Shown here one piece after another: positions 46,601 to 57,679 of a DNA stretch of 64,000 bases. The notes below the pieces were generated by a model that was not told the DNA's origin, did no database searches, and worked only from the letters and a program-made list of their open reading frames with translations. The translations under genes and the position numbers were made by a program. Origin of the DNA: Carallia brachiata (Eukaryota; Streptophyta; Magnoliopsida; Malpighiales; Rhizophoraceae); contig JADCRB010000071.1 in the NCBI GenBank assembly GCA_021464245.1, forward strand, positions 5,099,681 through 5,163,680. Reading direction: 5' to 3'. The stretch's first letter is position 1. The number at the start of each line of letters is the position of its first letter.

Positions 46601-47828
46601 CAATCTGTCCATTAATGATTAAAATATAAGTCTTGAACACCTATTGAACTTAGCTGGACATAACATTTTATTGGATCTTGGGTCCCATCTTATGTGAAGA
46701 AATCTAAGTTAGGTTGTATTTGGATCTTGGGTTTCTTTTTATGTAGAGAAATCCCAAGTTTGGTTGTGTTTGGTATAGCCAATGAGGGTATTTTGGTCTA
46801 TAATCCAAAATATTTAATTAGGGTCTAAATATATGTTTAGGTTATTGAAAAACCTAATTTTAAGAGAGAGATAGTGCAGAATAGAGAGAAAAGAGTGAGT
46901 GGTGGCTGTTGGAAACTTTTTAAACCTAAAGTAGTTATTTTGATCTCACGATCAAAAAGTAAGTCGTGGTTCGATTGAACCAAAATTTGGTGACTTGATA
47001 GAGGACAAATAGTACTTGATTCTAATGGTGGAGATTGGGTTTTGTTGACGATAAGTTGTGTTTTTATTATTTTCCTTGAGTCAGCGTCCTGAACAGTTTT
47101 TCTACATGCAGTTTTGATCAATCTTATAATTGGAAAGTGATTTATGGTCCGATCAAGCTGATTTTTGGTCAGTGGATAGGGGACACACATATCTTGATTG
47201 TGGACGGTTGAATCGTCGTTTGGAGTTATGAAAAGGTAAGTTTTTGGGTTAGGACAGAGACTCAAATTTTTTGTATTACTCTATTCTCTCGTCTGTGACA
47301 GGTTTGGTAAAATGAATACTCGTTGGTGGTTCGATTGAGCTAATATCTGGTCAAGTGATAGGGGACATCTAAAAAGTCAATTTGAATGGTTAGATTGTCG
47401 TTTTGAAGTATGTATCTTGGATTATTATTGACAGAATATGGTTGATCTATTTTGGAGAATTCTTTGCCTTCTCTATTGTTACAAATCGATGTTGTTCGAT
47501 TTGTTTGATGTGTTTGAGGTTGTGCACCTCTTGTGTAACTCATTTATTGATTATAGTAGAGTTGATTTATAGACTAGAATATCTCGTGGTTTTTACCCTT
47601 TGATTTGGAGGGGTTTTCTATAAAAAAAATTCATTGTGTTCTGTTTTGCGATTGTGTGTTTGCCATATTTGTTGTTCATAGGTTCAAGCAAACGGGAGAG
47701 ACTTGTAGAGATATTCGAGTTTGCTGCTCCTCTCCCAACACCTACTGAACACTTGCTAAGTCAATTTGTCCGTTAATGATTAAAATTGGAGTCCCTGAAT
47801 ACCTACTGAGCTTTCTTGGACATAACAT
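46601..47828. repeat. Repeat-flanked segment with three degenerate ~180-bp units
   Basis: A 65-bp block (CAATCTGTCCATTAATGATT onward) at 46601-46666 recurs at 47762-47828. Between them are three diverged units starting at about 46966, 47144 and 47326. Each reads like GTGGTTCGATTGA, a TTTGGT block, GTGATAGGGGACA and a TTGAATGGT-like end. A shorter internal duplication (GGATCTTGGGT, then GAGAAATC) lies at 46674-46760. The open frames inside differ between units, so this looks like a retroelement LTR or promoter fragment and not a gene. Confidence 0.6.
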
Positions 47829-47985
47829 ACATGTCACAACTGAACTTCCCAACAGCGACAACAACTTTGCCTTGTACAAATCTTTGAGGAGACACTGATG
47901 GGGTTATTTGATTGCCTTCTTGCTATACTACTTCTGCTCCTCCGTTCTTTTATGGTTGGAGGAGGGAACGAAGTGGAAACAGATT

Positions 47986-48963
47986 TGTAAACATCAAAAA
48001 AAAAAAAAAAATCAAAATCAAAATCTAGAAGGTTGAAAAAAAAATCAAATGGATTTCTAGGAGGTTGCTTCATTCAAAAGAGGTCGACAATCTGAAGTTG
48101 AAAAAATCAACTTTGCCATGTGAAGCCGGTGAAAAAGAGGAGGCGTTGAAAAAGCCAACAAAGGCCTTCGTCCTCTTCCTTCGCGAAAGCCTATAAATAG
48201 GCTGTGGATCAAATGTTTCAGGTATCGGGGGAAATAAAAACATTTGCAACCATTTGCAAACCTTTAAAAGAATCCCGAGGAAGCATTTGTGAAATCCTTT
48301 AACAAAACTTCTTCACTCATACGTTTTCGTATTTTAAGCATATACTCTCTAGACGCCATTAAGTGCGACCTTCTAGGGTAAATGCCTAAAATATTTACTA
48401 TACTCATTTCCATACGTATTTTGGATGTATGCTCTGTGGTTGCCACAGAATTGGATCTGCCAGATAAAAAACCCAAAATATTAAAATAATAAATATCTGG
48501 CTTGCATTAAGTCTCATACGACCCCCAGCAAAGCCAGTCTATCTGAGAACAAGCATCTACGGCCCTCAGCAGAGCTAAATCAGTCCGAGTGGGATCAAAC
48601 ATCAACCCTCAGTAGAGTCAAATCAGTTCACCTGAGATCAAACTTATACGGCCCTCGCCGAAACCAGACCATTCCGAATGAGATCAAGCCTCTACGGTCC
48701 TTATAGGAGTTCCAGCATTCCCTAAGATCAAGTCTCAGCCCTAAGTGAAATCTATTTTTTATCGTTCAAGAGCACACTGTGGAAATTCAACCTCTCTTAG
48801 TCAAGATCAAGCCTTCACGACCCTTAATGACATCATATAGAAGCATTAATCAGAGGATCTATTCAGAGATCGACTCCACATCAATTTTATTTTAAATTTT
48901 AAATTTTCATCTGTATTTTCGAGACCTAACTATTTCACACTCGAAACATACGGGTCATTTACA
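47986..48963 (+). repeat. 5' LTR
   Basis: It begins TGTAAACATC after AGATT and ends CATTTACA. It contains a TATA box at 48192-48199 and a run of repeated phrases in its right half (ACGGCCCTC, GAGATCAA and similar around 48500-48850). The downstream sequence AATTTTGACACACTCGGTGG should hold the primer binding site, but I cannot name the tRNA. Confidence 0.85.
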
Positions 48964-49071
48964 AATTTTGACACACTCGGTGGGACATCTCTGCTTCTCA
49001 TCTTCTGCTCTTTAAAAAAAAATTTTTAGCAGGAATCCAGCTCCCCATAGTGTTGAGGAAGAGCACGACCG

Positions 49072-49333
49072 TTGCCACCAGCAAAAAAACGATTGTTTCC
49101 TCACCTGCATCCACTACCTTATTTGGATACAAAGGTCCACAGACTGGCACATGAACACGGTTCCTTATCGCTCAAAAGAGTCCATAAACTCGCACAAGGA
49201 CATGTTCCTCGCCACCAACATAATTTTAATGGAAGATCTGCAGCTCACAAAGCAACTAAATTGCTCACGTAAACGAAGAAATCGACCACCTTCCCCGACT
49301 AAAGTTGGGGGTAGAGCATCAAATTCTATTTAA
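49072..49333 (+). pseudogene. Possible gag remnant of the LTR element
   Basis: Short overlapping frames just inside the 5' LTR read, for example, NTVPYRSKESINSHKDMFLA and later RKRRNRPPSPTKVGG. The position suits a gag start, but no conserved gag motif is visible and the frames are short. It may equally be untranslated leader. Confidence 0.3.
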
Positions 49334-49699
49334 TAGCAAAATCCGACACGTTATGCTGAAACAAGTCAGGAAAAATCAAAAGGGACCCCTACTACAGTCT
49401 TTTGTGGAGCATCATCTACCAACATTAACGCATGATGACTGACGCTCCCAACTTTGAAAACCTGCTTGCAGAAATAGAAAGAGGACTTTTACAACAGCAG
49501 GAGATCATAGATGAGCTAATTGTTAACCTCAAAAGCAGGCATCCAGAATGGCCCAAATAGCGGTAAATTGCCAAGGCGTTTCTACGAATAAAAAAATAAA
49601 AAAAAGCAAAGCAAAAAAAATGAAAAAAAATAAAAAAAATAAAAAAAAATCCAAAAATAAAAAGGAAAAAAAAAGAAAAAAAATTGAAGCTCATATACA

Positions 49700-50245
49700 G
49701 GTTTAAAACTCATCTTTAAAATCCAAATCCAGATTTAGGGGTAAACCACAAACCCCGACTCAGACTCCAAACTCAAATCTTGATTCCAGTCCAAAGTCTA
49801 AATCTAGATTCATGAGGCAAAATGTGGAGCCAAATTCAAAACCCCAAACCCAATTCTAGCCAAAAGTACAAATTCGGACCCAAATCCAAAATCTAAATTC
49901 AAACTCGGGTCAAAGCCCAAAACCAAATCTCAGTTCAGATCCAAATCCCCAAAACCCAGCAAATCCAAACTCGGGTTGAAAGCTCCAAACCCAAATTTTA
50001 GCCCAAAATCCAAATCCAAACTTGGGGGCAGACCCCAAAGCCGAATCCAAATTTCAATTCAAAATCCAAGCCCAAATTCAAACCCGGGCCAAAAGTACAA
50101 ACTCAAACTCCAGCTTAAAACCCAAATTCAGATCCAAATCCAAACCCAGGTTCAAACTCAGACTCAAAGGCCAAATCCAAATTCCGACGTAAATTCCAAA
50201 TCTAAACTTAGGGGCAAACCCCAAACACTGACTCAAAGCCCAAAT
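49700..50245 (+). repeat. C/A-rich low-complexity tract (Asn/Pro/Lys/Ser/Gln codons)
   Basis: Reiterated CCAAATCCAAA-type words with almost no G or T over more than 500 bases. One frame (49976-50257) is open and encodes PNSNPGQKYKLK-like residues only. The composition is so skewed that an open frame is expected by chance. It was probably produced by replication slippage or reverse-transcriptase template switching. Confidence 0.7.
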
Positions 50246-50257
50246 CAGCAACACTGA

Positions 50258-50785
50258 AACACACTTCTGCCTCGCTCAAGTATAAAAGGCGAACAACCCG
50301 ACAGCAAACTCCTGCCTCGCACAAGTACAAAAGGCGAACAGTTTAACAAATCAACAGCAACAATTTTACCTTGCATGAGTATAAAAAGCGACAATCCAAC
50401 AATAGATTCATGCCTTACACGAGTATAAAAGGCAAAAAATTCAGCACAGTTCAACACTCCTGCTTCGCATAAGTATAAAAGGTGACAGTCCGACAATCTA
50501 GACTCTTGTCTCGCACGAGTATAAAAGGTCACGACCCAACTCAGACTCTTGCCTCACACGAGTACAAAAGGCAAACAGTTCAACAATATATTATTACCTC
50601 GCACGAGTGTAAAAAGCGAACAACTCACCAACAGATCCAGGTTCTTATCTCACAGGAGTATAAAAGGCAACAATCAACGGTCCAGACTCCTAGCCCACAC
50701 CAGCATAAAAGGCGAAATGACAACAACTACACAAGGCCCATTTTAGAACTCCTAGCCCGCATGAGTGTAAACTGTGAACGGTAAC
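50258..50785 (+). repeat. Eleven tandem ~44-50-bp units with GAGTATAAAAGGC core
   Basis: Each unit reads roughly TCCTGCCTCGCACGAGTATA, then AAAGGCGAACA, then a variable CAACA-rich spacer. I count eleven units from 50265 to 50785. The core TATAAAAG repeats with little change while spacers differ in length. This array sits in the middle of the LTR element interior. Confidence 0.85.
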
Positions 50786-51912
50786 AGCCCAAAAATATAA
50801 AAACAATTGAAGGTTAAGTCTGAATCGTTGTTTCAATTTAAGCTCGTCTTCATCGTATGTCAAGCTTTTGTTCATTTTCAGGAAGAAAGATGGATCCAGT
50901 TGCAGAATCTCAAGACAAGAGAGATGATAGGTCACCACGCATCAGATGGTGACCAAGTTTGATGCAATTACAAATTTTGGAGGAGTACTTCCACAACAAT
51001 GAAAGTGCTTGTCCCAGTTTATCACAACTCTCCCAACTTACTTCGCAACTACGGCCATATAGAACAGTTGAAACAAAAAATGTGTATTTCTAGTTTTAAA
51101 ACTGGAGAAAAAAAGAGAGAGCAGCACAAAGAGCAGCTATTTCTGAAGCACAATCTACCATCGCAATTGTTCTTATGGTAGATCTCACCAGTATGGCGTC
51201 GACCTCAAATAAAGCTGGTCCGAGTTCCACCACTGTAATGGTCCCTCAAGGCTATTTCAACTAAAGTTATGGCCTGTGAGACTACACATACTAGTCCTAG
51301 TAGTTTTATGGAGTTAGTCAAGGGTTCATCCCTTACAGGTACTTCAATCTGAGAAGGAACTTTGCACCAGAAGAGAGCTATTCCTGTGAGACTTTGACTC
51401 TCTTTCTAGAACGTTCCGACAACATCAATTAGTCGGAAAGTTCCAGCAGTGCCGAAGTCATTGATATGCCAAAGGAGGACACAATTGACTTAAAGCTATG
51501 TCTCGGGCCCCACAAAGTCGACCGACAAGGATAAAGTACAACGACTTTTGGGACACTGCCTTGATCTGTGTAACACATGTCGGCCACCACCTCATTTATC
51601 CCTTATCATAGAAAAGGACGTGAATGAGGACTCCCACATGATCCAGCATATCCACTTTTTGACTCTTGCAAAAAAAAAAAAAAAAACTTTTTTTATTGTG
51701 TATATATATTTCCTGCATGCTCGGGTCACAGAACTCACCCCTCAGCACTCTCATTTCTCTCTGAAGAAAGAAAATGGCTAGTCCTTATGCTTTCTATTAC
51801 AATAAGTTCCGTGATCAAGAAGCTGCAGGAGCACGAGCTAAAAAGAAAATAAGTGGTTCTCTTCGAGGGGATCCTTAAAAGCCCTCGAATTTCAGCCTTT
51901 GACGCCATTAAT

Positions 51913-52012
51913 GCCATGGGTGATGAAGTTCCAACCACTTTCCTTAGTTCACATCTATCACAGCCATGGGTGATGAAGTTCCAACCACTCTCCTTAGTTC
52001 ACATCTATCACA
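51913..52012. repeat. 50-bp perfect-like tandem duplication
   Basis: GCCATGGGTGATGAAGTTCC at 51913 recurs at 51963 with one substitution over 50 bases. A weaker third copy (GATGGAGAAGTTCCAACTAC) lies near 52065. It is inside the LTR element interior. Confidence 0.9.
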
Positions 52013-52436
52013 ACGAGTAGAAAAGTTGTGACTATCCTCATATATGTTCTTAGATGCAGCGACGGATGGAGAAGTTCCAACTACTTTCCTTACGTCACGA
52101 CATACAGAGGAATCGTAACTACGACCCATCTTTCTATTCACTGGCCTTGAAGTTCCATGGTATTAGACATTCTCCATAGAAAGGTTTAAATTCTTTGCCC
52201 ACTACATCATCCTCACCAGAACCATAGAACTTCAATTTCTATATTGGCTGGAAGGCTGACATCCTCAAGGTCGTATTAGTTTCTATGGATGCCCGACTGT
52301 AGTTAAGCTAGTCGAAGTTAAAAGACCTCAAGATTCAATGTCCAACAAGATGTATTAAATTTCAAGCTGAACTTCAAGACATGGTTTGAATCGTGTTTTA
52401 AGAGTCCGCCTCATCAAACCTTGAAGTGGGAGCATT

Positions 52437-53419
52437 TGTAAATAAAAAAAAAAATCAAAATCAAAATCTAGAAGGTTGAAAAAAACAAATCAAATGGATT
52501 TCTAGAAGGTTACTTCATTCAAAAGAGGTCGGCAATCTAAGTTAAAAAAATCAACTTTGCCATGTGAAGCTGCCGATGTTGGTATTAAAAAAAAAGTGGA
52601 GGCGTTGAAAAAGCCAACAAAGGCCTTGTCCTCTTCCTTCGCGAAAGCCTATAAATAGGCTATTGATCAAATGTTTCAGGCATTGGGGAGAATAAAAAAC
52701 ATTTGCAACCATTTGCAAAACCTTTAAAAGAATCCCGAGGAAGCATTTGTGAAATCCTTTAACAAAACTTCATCACATATATGTTTTCGTATTTTAGACG
52801 TATATTTTCTGGACGTCATTAAGTGCAACCTTTAAGGGTAAAAGTCTAAAATATTTACCATACTTATTTCTATACATATTTTGGGTGTATACTCTCTGAT
52901 TGCCATAGAATTGGATCTCAATATTGAAATATTAAACATCTGTCTAGGATTAAGTCTCATACGGTTCCCATCGAAGCCAGTCCATCTGAGAATAAATTTC
53001 TACAGCTATCAGCGGAGTTAAATCAGTCCGAGTGAGATCAAACTCCAACCCTCAGTGGAGTCAAATCAATCCACTTGAGACCAAATGCATACGACCCTTA
53101 CTGGAATTAGACCATTCTAAACGAGATCAAGATTTTATGGCCTTTATTGAAGTTCCAGCATTACCTGATATCAAGTTTCGACCCTCAGTAGAATCCGTTT
53201 CCTCCAATTCAAAAGTACGTTGTGGAAATTCAACCTCTCTCGATCAAGATTAAGCATTCACGGCACTTAACGACATCACACAGAAACATTAATCGGATGA
53301 TCTACTCAGAGATCGACCTCACATCAATTTTATTTTAAATTTTAAATTTTCATATGTAATTTATATATATATTTTCGAAACTTAACTTTTTCAGACTTAA
53401 AACATACGGGTCATTTACA
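52437..53419 (+). repeat. 3' LTR
   Basis: It begins TGTAAATAAA after the purine tract and ends CATTTACA. It aligns with the 5' LTR along its full length with many substitutions and small indels. Confidence 0.85.
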
Positions 53420-54954
53420 ATATCAACTATCATTACTTACAATCAAAGGCTAAGATCGCTAGAAATCTTATTGACAACATTGATGGGTCCCTGGAATAGG
53501 CCCGTTCATTTTTGCCGGTGACATGATAAACACTAAACGGCACCAGAAGAACAACGTCCTTTACGACTGAAAAATCGTCATATTACGTTGTTTTTACATT
53601 TAACTGTATTCACACTTTCAACCAATTTTAAGCTTTTGGTTGGATGGTTTGAAATTCCCTCAAAATATGATGTCAAAAAAAAGAGAGAAAGAAATTCTCG
53701 CAAAATACATCGTATCCAGTTGCTTAGACCTCAGTTTCTTGTTTTTCCTTTTTTTTTTGTTAAAAGGAATCAGTTACCCTTTTCTTGTTTCCAATAAAAT
53801 GGTAGGAATAAGTACAAGTGGAATTTAGTACCTTGTTGAAGATTTGCATCATCAGCATGGAGTTCACTAGTCTAGCTGGAGGAATCCCTCCATTATTTTG
53901 GCAATTTCTCCTCTCTGGATATACTAGAGACAACATTCAACATTTTTGGTGAAAATATACTTTAGATTCTCAGCCAACTGAAGCAACTGCGTTTCTGTCT
54001 GAGGGTCCAGATATGCTCATCACTTCTTCATTGTGCAACTTTTCTTCCAACAATAGTAAATGATCCAACAACAATCAATAAGATGTACCACAAAGACATC
54101 GATGTGAAAACCAATCAGTAAAAGTACTCGGGGTTTTTCACAGCAGAGTTAAACAGACAAGCCTAAATCAATCGAATCCCAAATACAGCAAGCAGGGCAT
54201 CTCCTCCCAACGTGCCGCTAGATCCACTCAAGCTACAGAATCCTTTTGTTAGCCAAATTGCAAATAGAAGTTAAAGATGATACAGACCCTAAGACAATGG
54301 CGGATCGAGCAGCCATAAATAAATGTTGAATACATTTTAGACACAGCCGCATGTCTCACATCAGGTGAAAGAAAACTTATTGCCCCAGTGTTGCAAGGTT
54401 GGAACAAAACTGCAATCTCTCAACATAAACAGATAATCATCAAGGGCGGGCTCGCTTTTATGATGACATCATAATTCCGATTATCTTATAAATTAATTCC
54501 TGCTAGACCACTTGATTACTCGTAACAAATAATTAACATATGAAACCTAGCAATTACATGGTCTTATAACCAACTCCTGGTAATGAATCAATTTGGAAAA
54601 TGAAAAGTAAAATGCCGATGGCGTAATCTACCAGTTGATAAGGGCCATCTCTACTTTCACCATGATGTCTGGTACTCCTCAAGAACCCATAAGTTTGCAG
54701 GAGCACGTGGGCATCACATCAGCCACTTCGGTTGCTTCGTATTGGGCAGCAAACAAAATTTCGCCTGATGGGTTAACCATTGGGGAAGGGTCTGATGAGG
54801 TTATCATGAAGTTCATTCTTCCAAAGCAATTCATTCAATGGTACATCCCATGGACAACAATATGTACGGAACAAGGACTGCTTATCTAGCAAGGAAGTGA
54901 CGGTTCCCTAATTCCCTTTCAAGTTAACCAGCATAAATTAACACCTTTGGGTGG
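53420..54954 (-). other. 3' flank and likely 3' UTR of EXO70
   Basis: No separate gene is supported. The 300 or so bases next to the EXO70 stop have balanced composition, as in transcribed UTR. The frame at 54635-54889 on the + strand has no domain and probably mirrors this UTR. The LTR element ends at 53419. Confidence 0.45.
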
Positions 54955-57007
54955 TCAAACAACAGAAGATGCTGTACGGCGAAGATCAGCTACCACGCTG
55001 CTGATTTTCTCACCATGCTGCCCGCCTTTGAAACTTGCATACCTTCCAGGCTTTGGCAGAAACAGCGAGGAGAGCATTTGCTCCAAAGTCTGCACTGAAT
55101 ATTTTGCGTACTTACCGGAATATCCATCTTGCTCAACCAAGGGCCCATAATTCTGCATATAGCTTCGGTAAACAGGAACGACAGCCTGCACTATCTGTTG
55201 ACATGTCTTCTCCCTGAGATCTCTCTCTGGGACAATCATGCTCGACTGCTCCTTGTACATTTCATCAAAAGCTTCATTGAAAGTTTTAAGCCTTTTCTTG
55301 ACAAGGTCACGAGCAGTGGCACGTCCGCCTGAGAAAAGAATCAGACCTTCCCGACTTAAATGACCTGGTAGCTTCCCCCAACTATCTCTCAAGAAGATTG
55401 CAGCATAATTGTTCTTTTCCTGTTCATGCTTTCTTAACCAAGAGTCCCCCAAAAGATCCCCAAGTTTTGTTCCCTTCAAATGCTTGTACAAATGGTAGTG
55501 GTTGTTCATAGCAAAAAGGTTGGATGAGATTGGATCTTCATAAGCCTTTGTCCATGTCTTCAAATTGAGCTCAATAGCTTTGACAACGTTCAAAATCTCA
55601 TTAACAAGCAGCTTCTCCTGAAATTTTTCATGCTTCCAACTACGATGGATGACCAGAACCTGGGTCAATATGGGCTTATAATCATTCCCAAGCAGCTTGT
55701 TGCAATAATCTGTAATAAAGCTCACTAGTCTTGGGACACCAGCATCAGCAGGAGGTGGGATCTGCCTCTGCAACTCTACCTGGACCAGAAGTTCCCAGAA
55801 AATCTCAGATGCTCCATCGATGACCCTCTTAATGAGATCCCTTGTGAGGTTTTGGATCTCAGCGCAGGCTGCTCCACCAAAAAGCCTGTTGAAATCCAGT
55901 CTTAATTTGTTCAGAGATGCAAATATATCCAACAGCTTCAAAAGCTTGATGGGATCTTTTTTTGCTTTCTGTAACAGTTTTCCCAAACTGAAGAAATGCA
56001 AGAATGCCTGCCTGTGCAGCTATTTGGGCAAAGCATCCCATCCACACATCCAATCCAATCCTCTCAAAAACATCATTGCAGAGATTGTACTCTGCTTCAA
56101 GCAAATGCTTCACTGCAAACTCCAAATGCTTACCCCACTGAGCTATATATCCCTCTATGCTCTGCACGTCATTGAATTCAGCTATCGAGATCTCAAGGTA
56201 ATCCAAGTCAAGTGCCTGCAAACTAGCTCTAACATTTGAACTACGAACATCAACATAGATCAATATACACCTTTCAAGCCTATTATTAGCAATCAAGCGA
56301 CCAAGAATCGCTTGCAACTTTTGGATGACAGTTACAGGCAAAGGTGACGGTGCGATGACGGCTTGCTCACTGAGTGACGCAGGTGATGCCATTGGAAGTG
56401 GCACACTATGCTCCATCAAAAGCCGCCGAAACTCCCCTTCCAATTTGTCCAAAGCAGCATCTAGAAGCCCACCATCGAGGTGAGCTCTTTTATTGTCAGC
56501 TTGTGATTCTCTAAGACTCTCCAATGACTTCTTCAGATTTGAAAGATACCGCCCATCTGCCACTGCATTATCCTCCATGTACTCCAATATATCCTCCAAC
56601 CACTGAATTGCCAATCCACAATTATCCCCTAAAAATTTCAAAGCCTCCTCCAGGCGCTTGAGAACAGACAAATAACCGGGCAGATCATTACGCGGATCCG
56701 ATAAGAGAGACTTTTCTAGCCCATGAACAGCATCAAAAACCTTAAGCACCGCAGCAGCAGGCCCCACAGCACGATTAATGTGACCTCCAACGGCATCTAA
56801 AGCATCCTTGTCGGCACGAATAGGGCGGACAGCAGCCTCTAGAGAAGGCAATCGTTGTTTGATCTCATCCAATCTAGGCCCAGCCTTCCCAAGAGCAAGC
56901 CCCAGGGCTTTTGACTTCTCTAAGCTAAGCTTCAATGACTTATTAGCAGCTATCAAATGCTGAATCATATTATCATAATTTCCATTCCTGTTCACCGATT
57001 CAGCCAT
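54955..57007 (-). CDS. EXO70G1: Exocyst subunit EXO70 (G-clade-like), one frameshift
   Basis: A single-exon gene of about 683 codons from ATG 57007 to TGA 54955. The N-terminal part holds SLKLSLEKSKALGLALGKAG and VRPIRADKDALDAVGGHINR, and the Exo70 C-terminal domain includes FGGAACAEIQNLTRDLIKRV, NLFAMNNHYHLYKHLKGTKL, LLGDSWLRKHEQ and LREKTCQQIVQAVVPVYRSY. EXO70 tethers secretory vesicles to the plasma membrane as part of the exocyst. Length, lack of coding introns and the residues fit the EXO70G clade better than A1, though databases often label such genes EXO70A1-like. A T7 run (55957-55963; A7 on the coding strand) holds one base more than the frame allows, just after VTESKK. The two frames overlap there and both halves are otherwise intact. 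It is an assembly indel or a recent loss of function. Confidence 0.85.
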
Positions 57008-57570
57008 TGGAATATCAGAGACCTCTAATTATTTTCAATTCCTTTCACTCAAATTAAACAGACCGACAGACAGACGACAAGACCAAGTTCAAGAGCTATA
57101 CAGTCAAGAATCAAGATTCCATTTTTGCAAATGGGTAATCCTCGGATTCATCGAAGAAGTTTCTGGAATTAATCTGGACTGATGTAAACTATAAATCTTC
57201 CCTTTTCCTTAATATTTTCACCAAAACGTCACCAAACCAATTATACACCAACTAAAGTAAACACAAACTTACCCTCAACCCACAATTACCCGAGTGAAGT
57301 TCAATTTTCTATTTTAAGGCAGAAGAAACTCACTTGGGCTTTGAACTCGAGAGGGCGAGTTGACCCAGCGAGTTGAGCGAGCTGGTAACTGCGTTAAGTA
57401 AGGGAAAAAGAAAAGTGGAAGAAAAAAATAAAAAAAGAGGTGGGGGAAATTTGAGTAGAATCTGGGTTCAATTTAAAGAGAAGGAAAGAGAAACCCTAAA
57501 AATTCGAGGGAGAGGAGAGAGAAATACAACTTTACAACTCTTTTTGCATTGTCCGAAGTGGAGTGGTCAT
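57008..57570 (-). promoter_or_regulatory. EXO70 5' UTR with candidate leader intron, and promoter
   Basis: Reading on the minus strand, AA/GTGAGTTT at 57333 is a good donor and GACTGTATAG at 57096 a reasonable acceptor. This gives a roughly 238-base T-rich leader intron. A GA/CT-rich tract and a purine-rich block (about 57400-57530) lie upstream. The leader intron suggests a native gene and not a processed copy. Confidence 0.45.
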
Positions 57571-57679
57571 GCCACACAAAAGCTTCGCTGTCTCTCTCTC
57601 GACTCTGTCTCTCTTATTTATTTATTTACCTTTTGTTTTAACCTTTTTCGATCTCGGTTCTGTGTGCTTTAGGATCTTA

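Larger units (their letters stand above)
47986..53419 (+). mobile_element. Non-autonomous LTR retrotransposon
   Basis: Two direct repeats of about 980 bp (47986-48963 and 52437-53419) begin TGTAAA and end TTTACA. Each has a TATA box TATAAATA (48192-48199 and 52650-52657). A purine tract GAAGTGGGAG (52423-52432) precedes the right LTR. The 3.5-kb interior has no recognisable protease, integrase or reverse transcriptase, so it must have depended on another element. The LTRs differ at many positions, so the insertion is old. No target-site duplication is visible. Orientation follows the TATA boxes and purine tract. Confidence 0.85.

Noticed and set aside
49425..49694. Phe-rich minus-strand frame
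   Set aside because: It is the complement of an A-rich tract inside the LTR element and is compositional only.
50258..50785. CRISPR array interpretation of the regular repeats
   Set aside because: Units are directly adjoining with degenerate spacers, no cas genes, and the DNA is plant nuclear; it is an internal tandem array of a retroelement.
47981..53424. Target-site duplication of the LTR element
   Set aside because: The flanking five bases are AGATT and ATATC, which do not match; shifting the ends by one or two bases does not help.
54955..57007. EXO70 as a processed retrocopy because it has no introns and carries a frameshift
   Set aside because: EXO70 clades other than A are normally single-exon in plants, a candidate leader intron is visible, and no poly(A) tail or target duplication is seen. 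A native gene fits better.
54955..57007. EXO70A1 assignment
   Set aside because: The residues differ strongly from what I recall of Arabidopsis EXO70A1 and match the G-clade pattern (VRPIRADKDAL, NNHYHLYKHLKGTKL). The A clade also has many coding introns.
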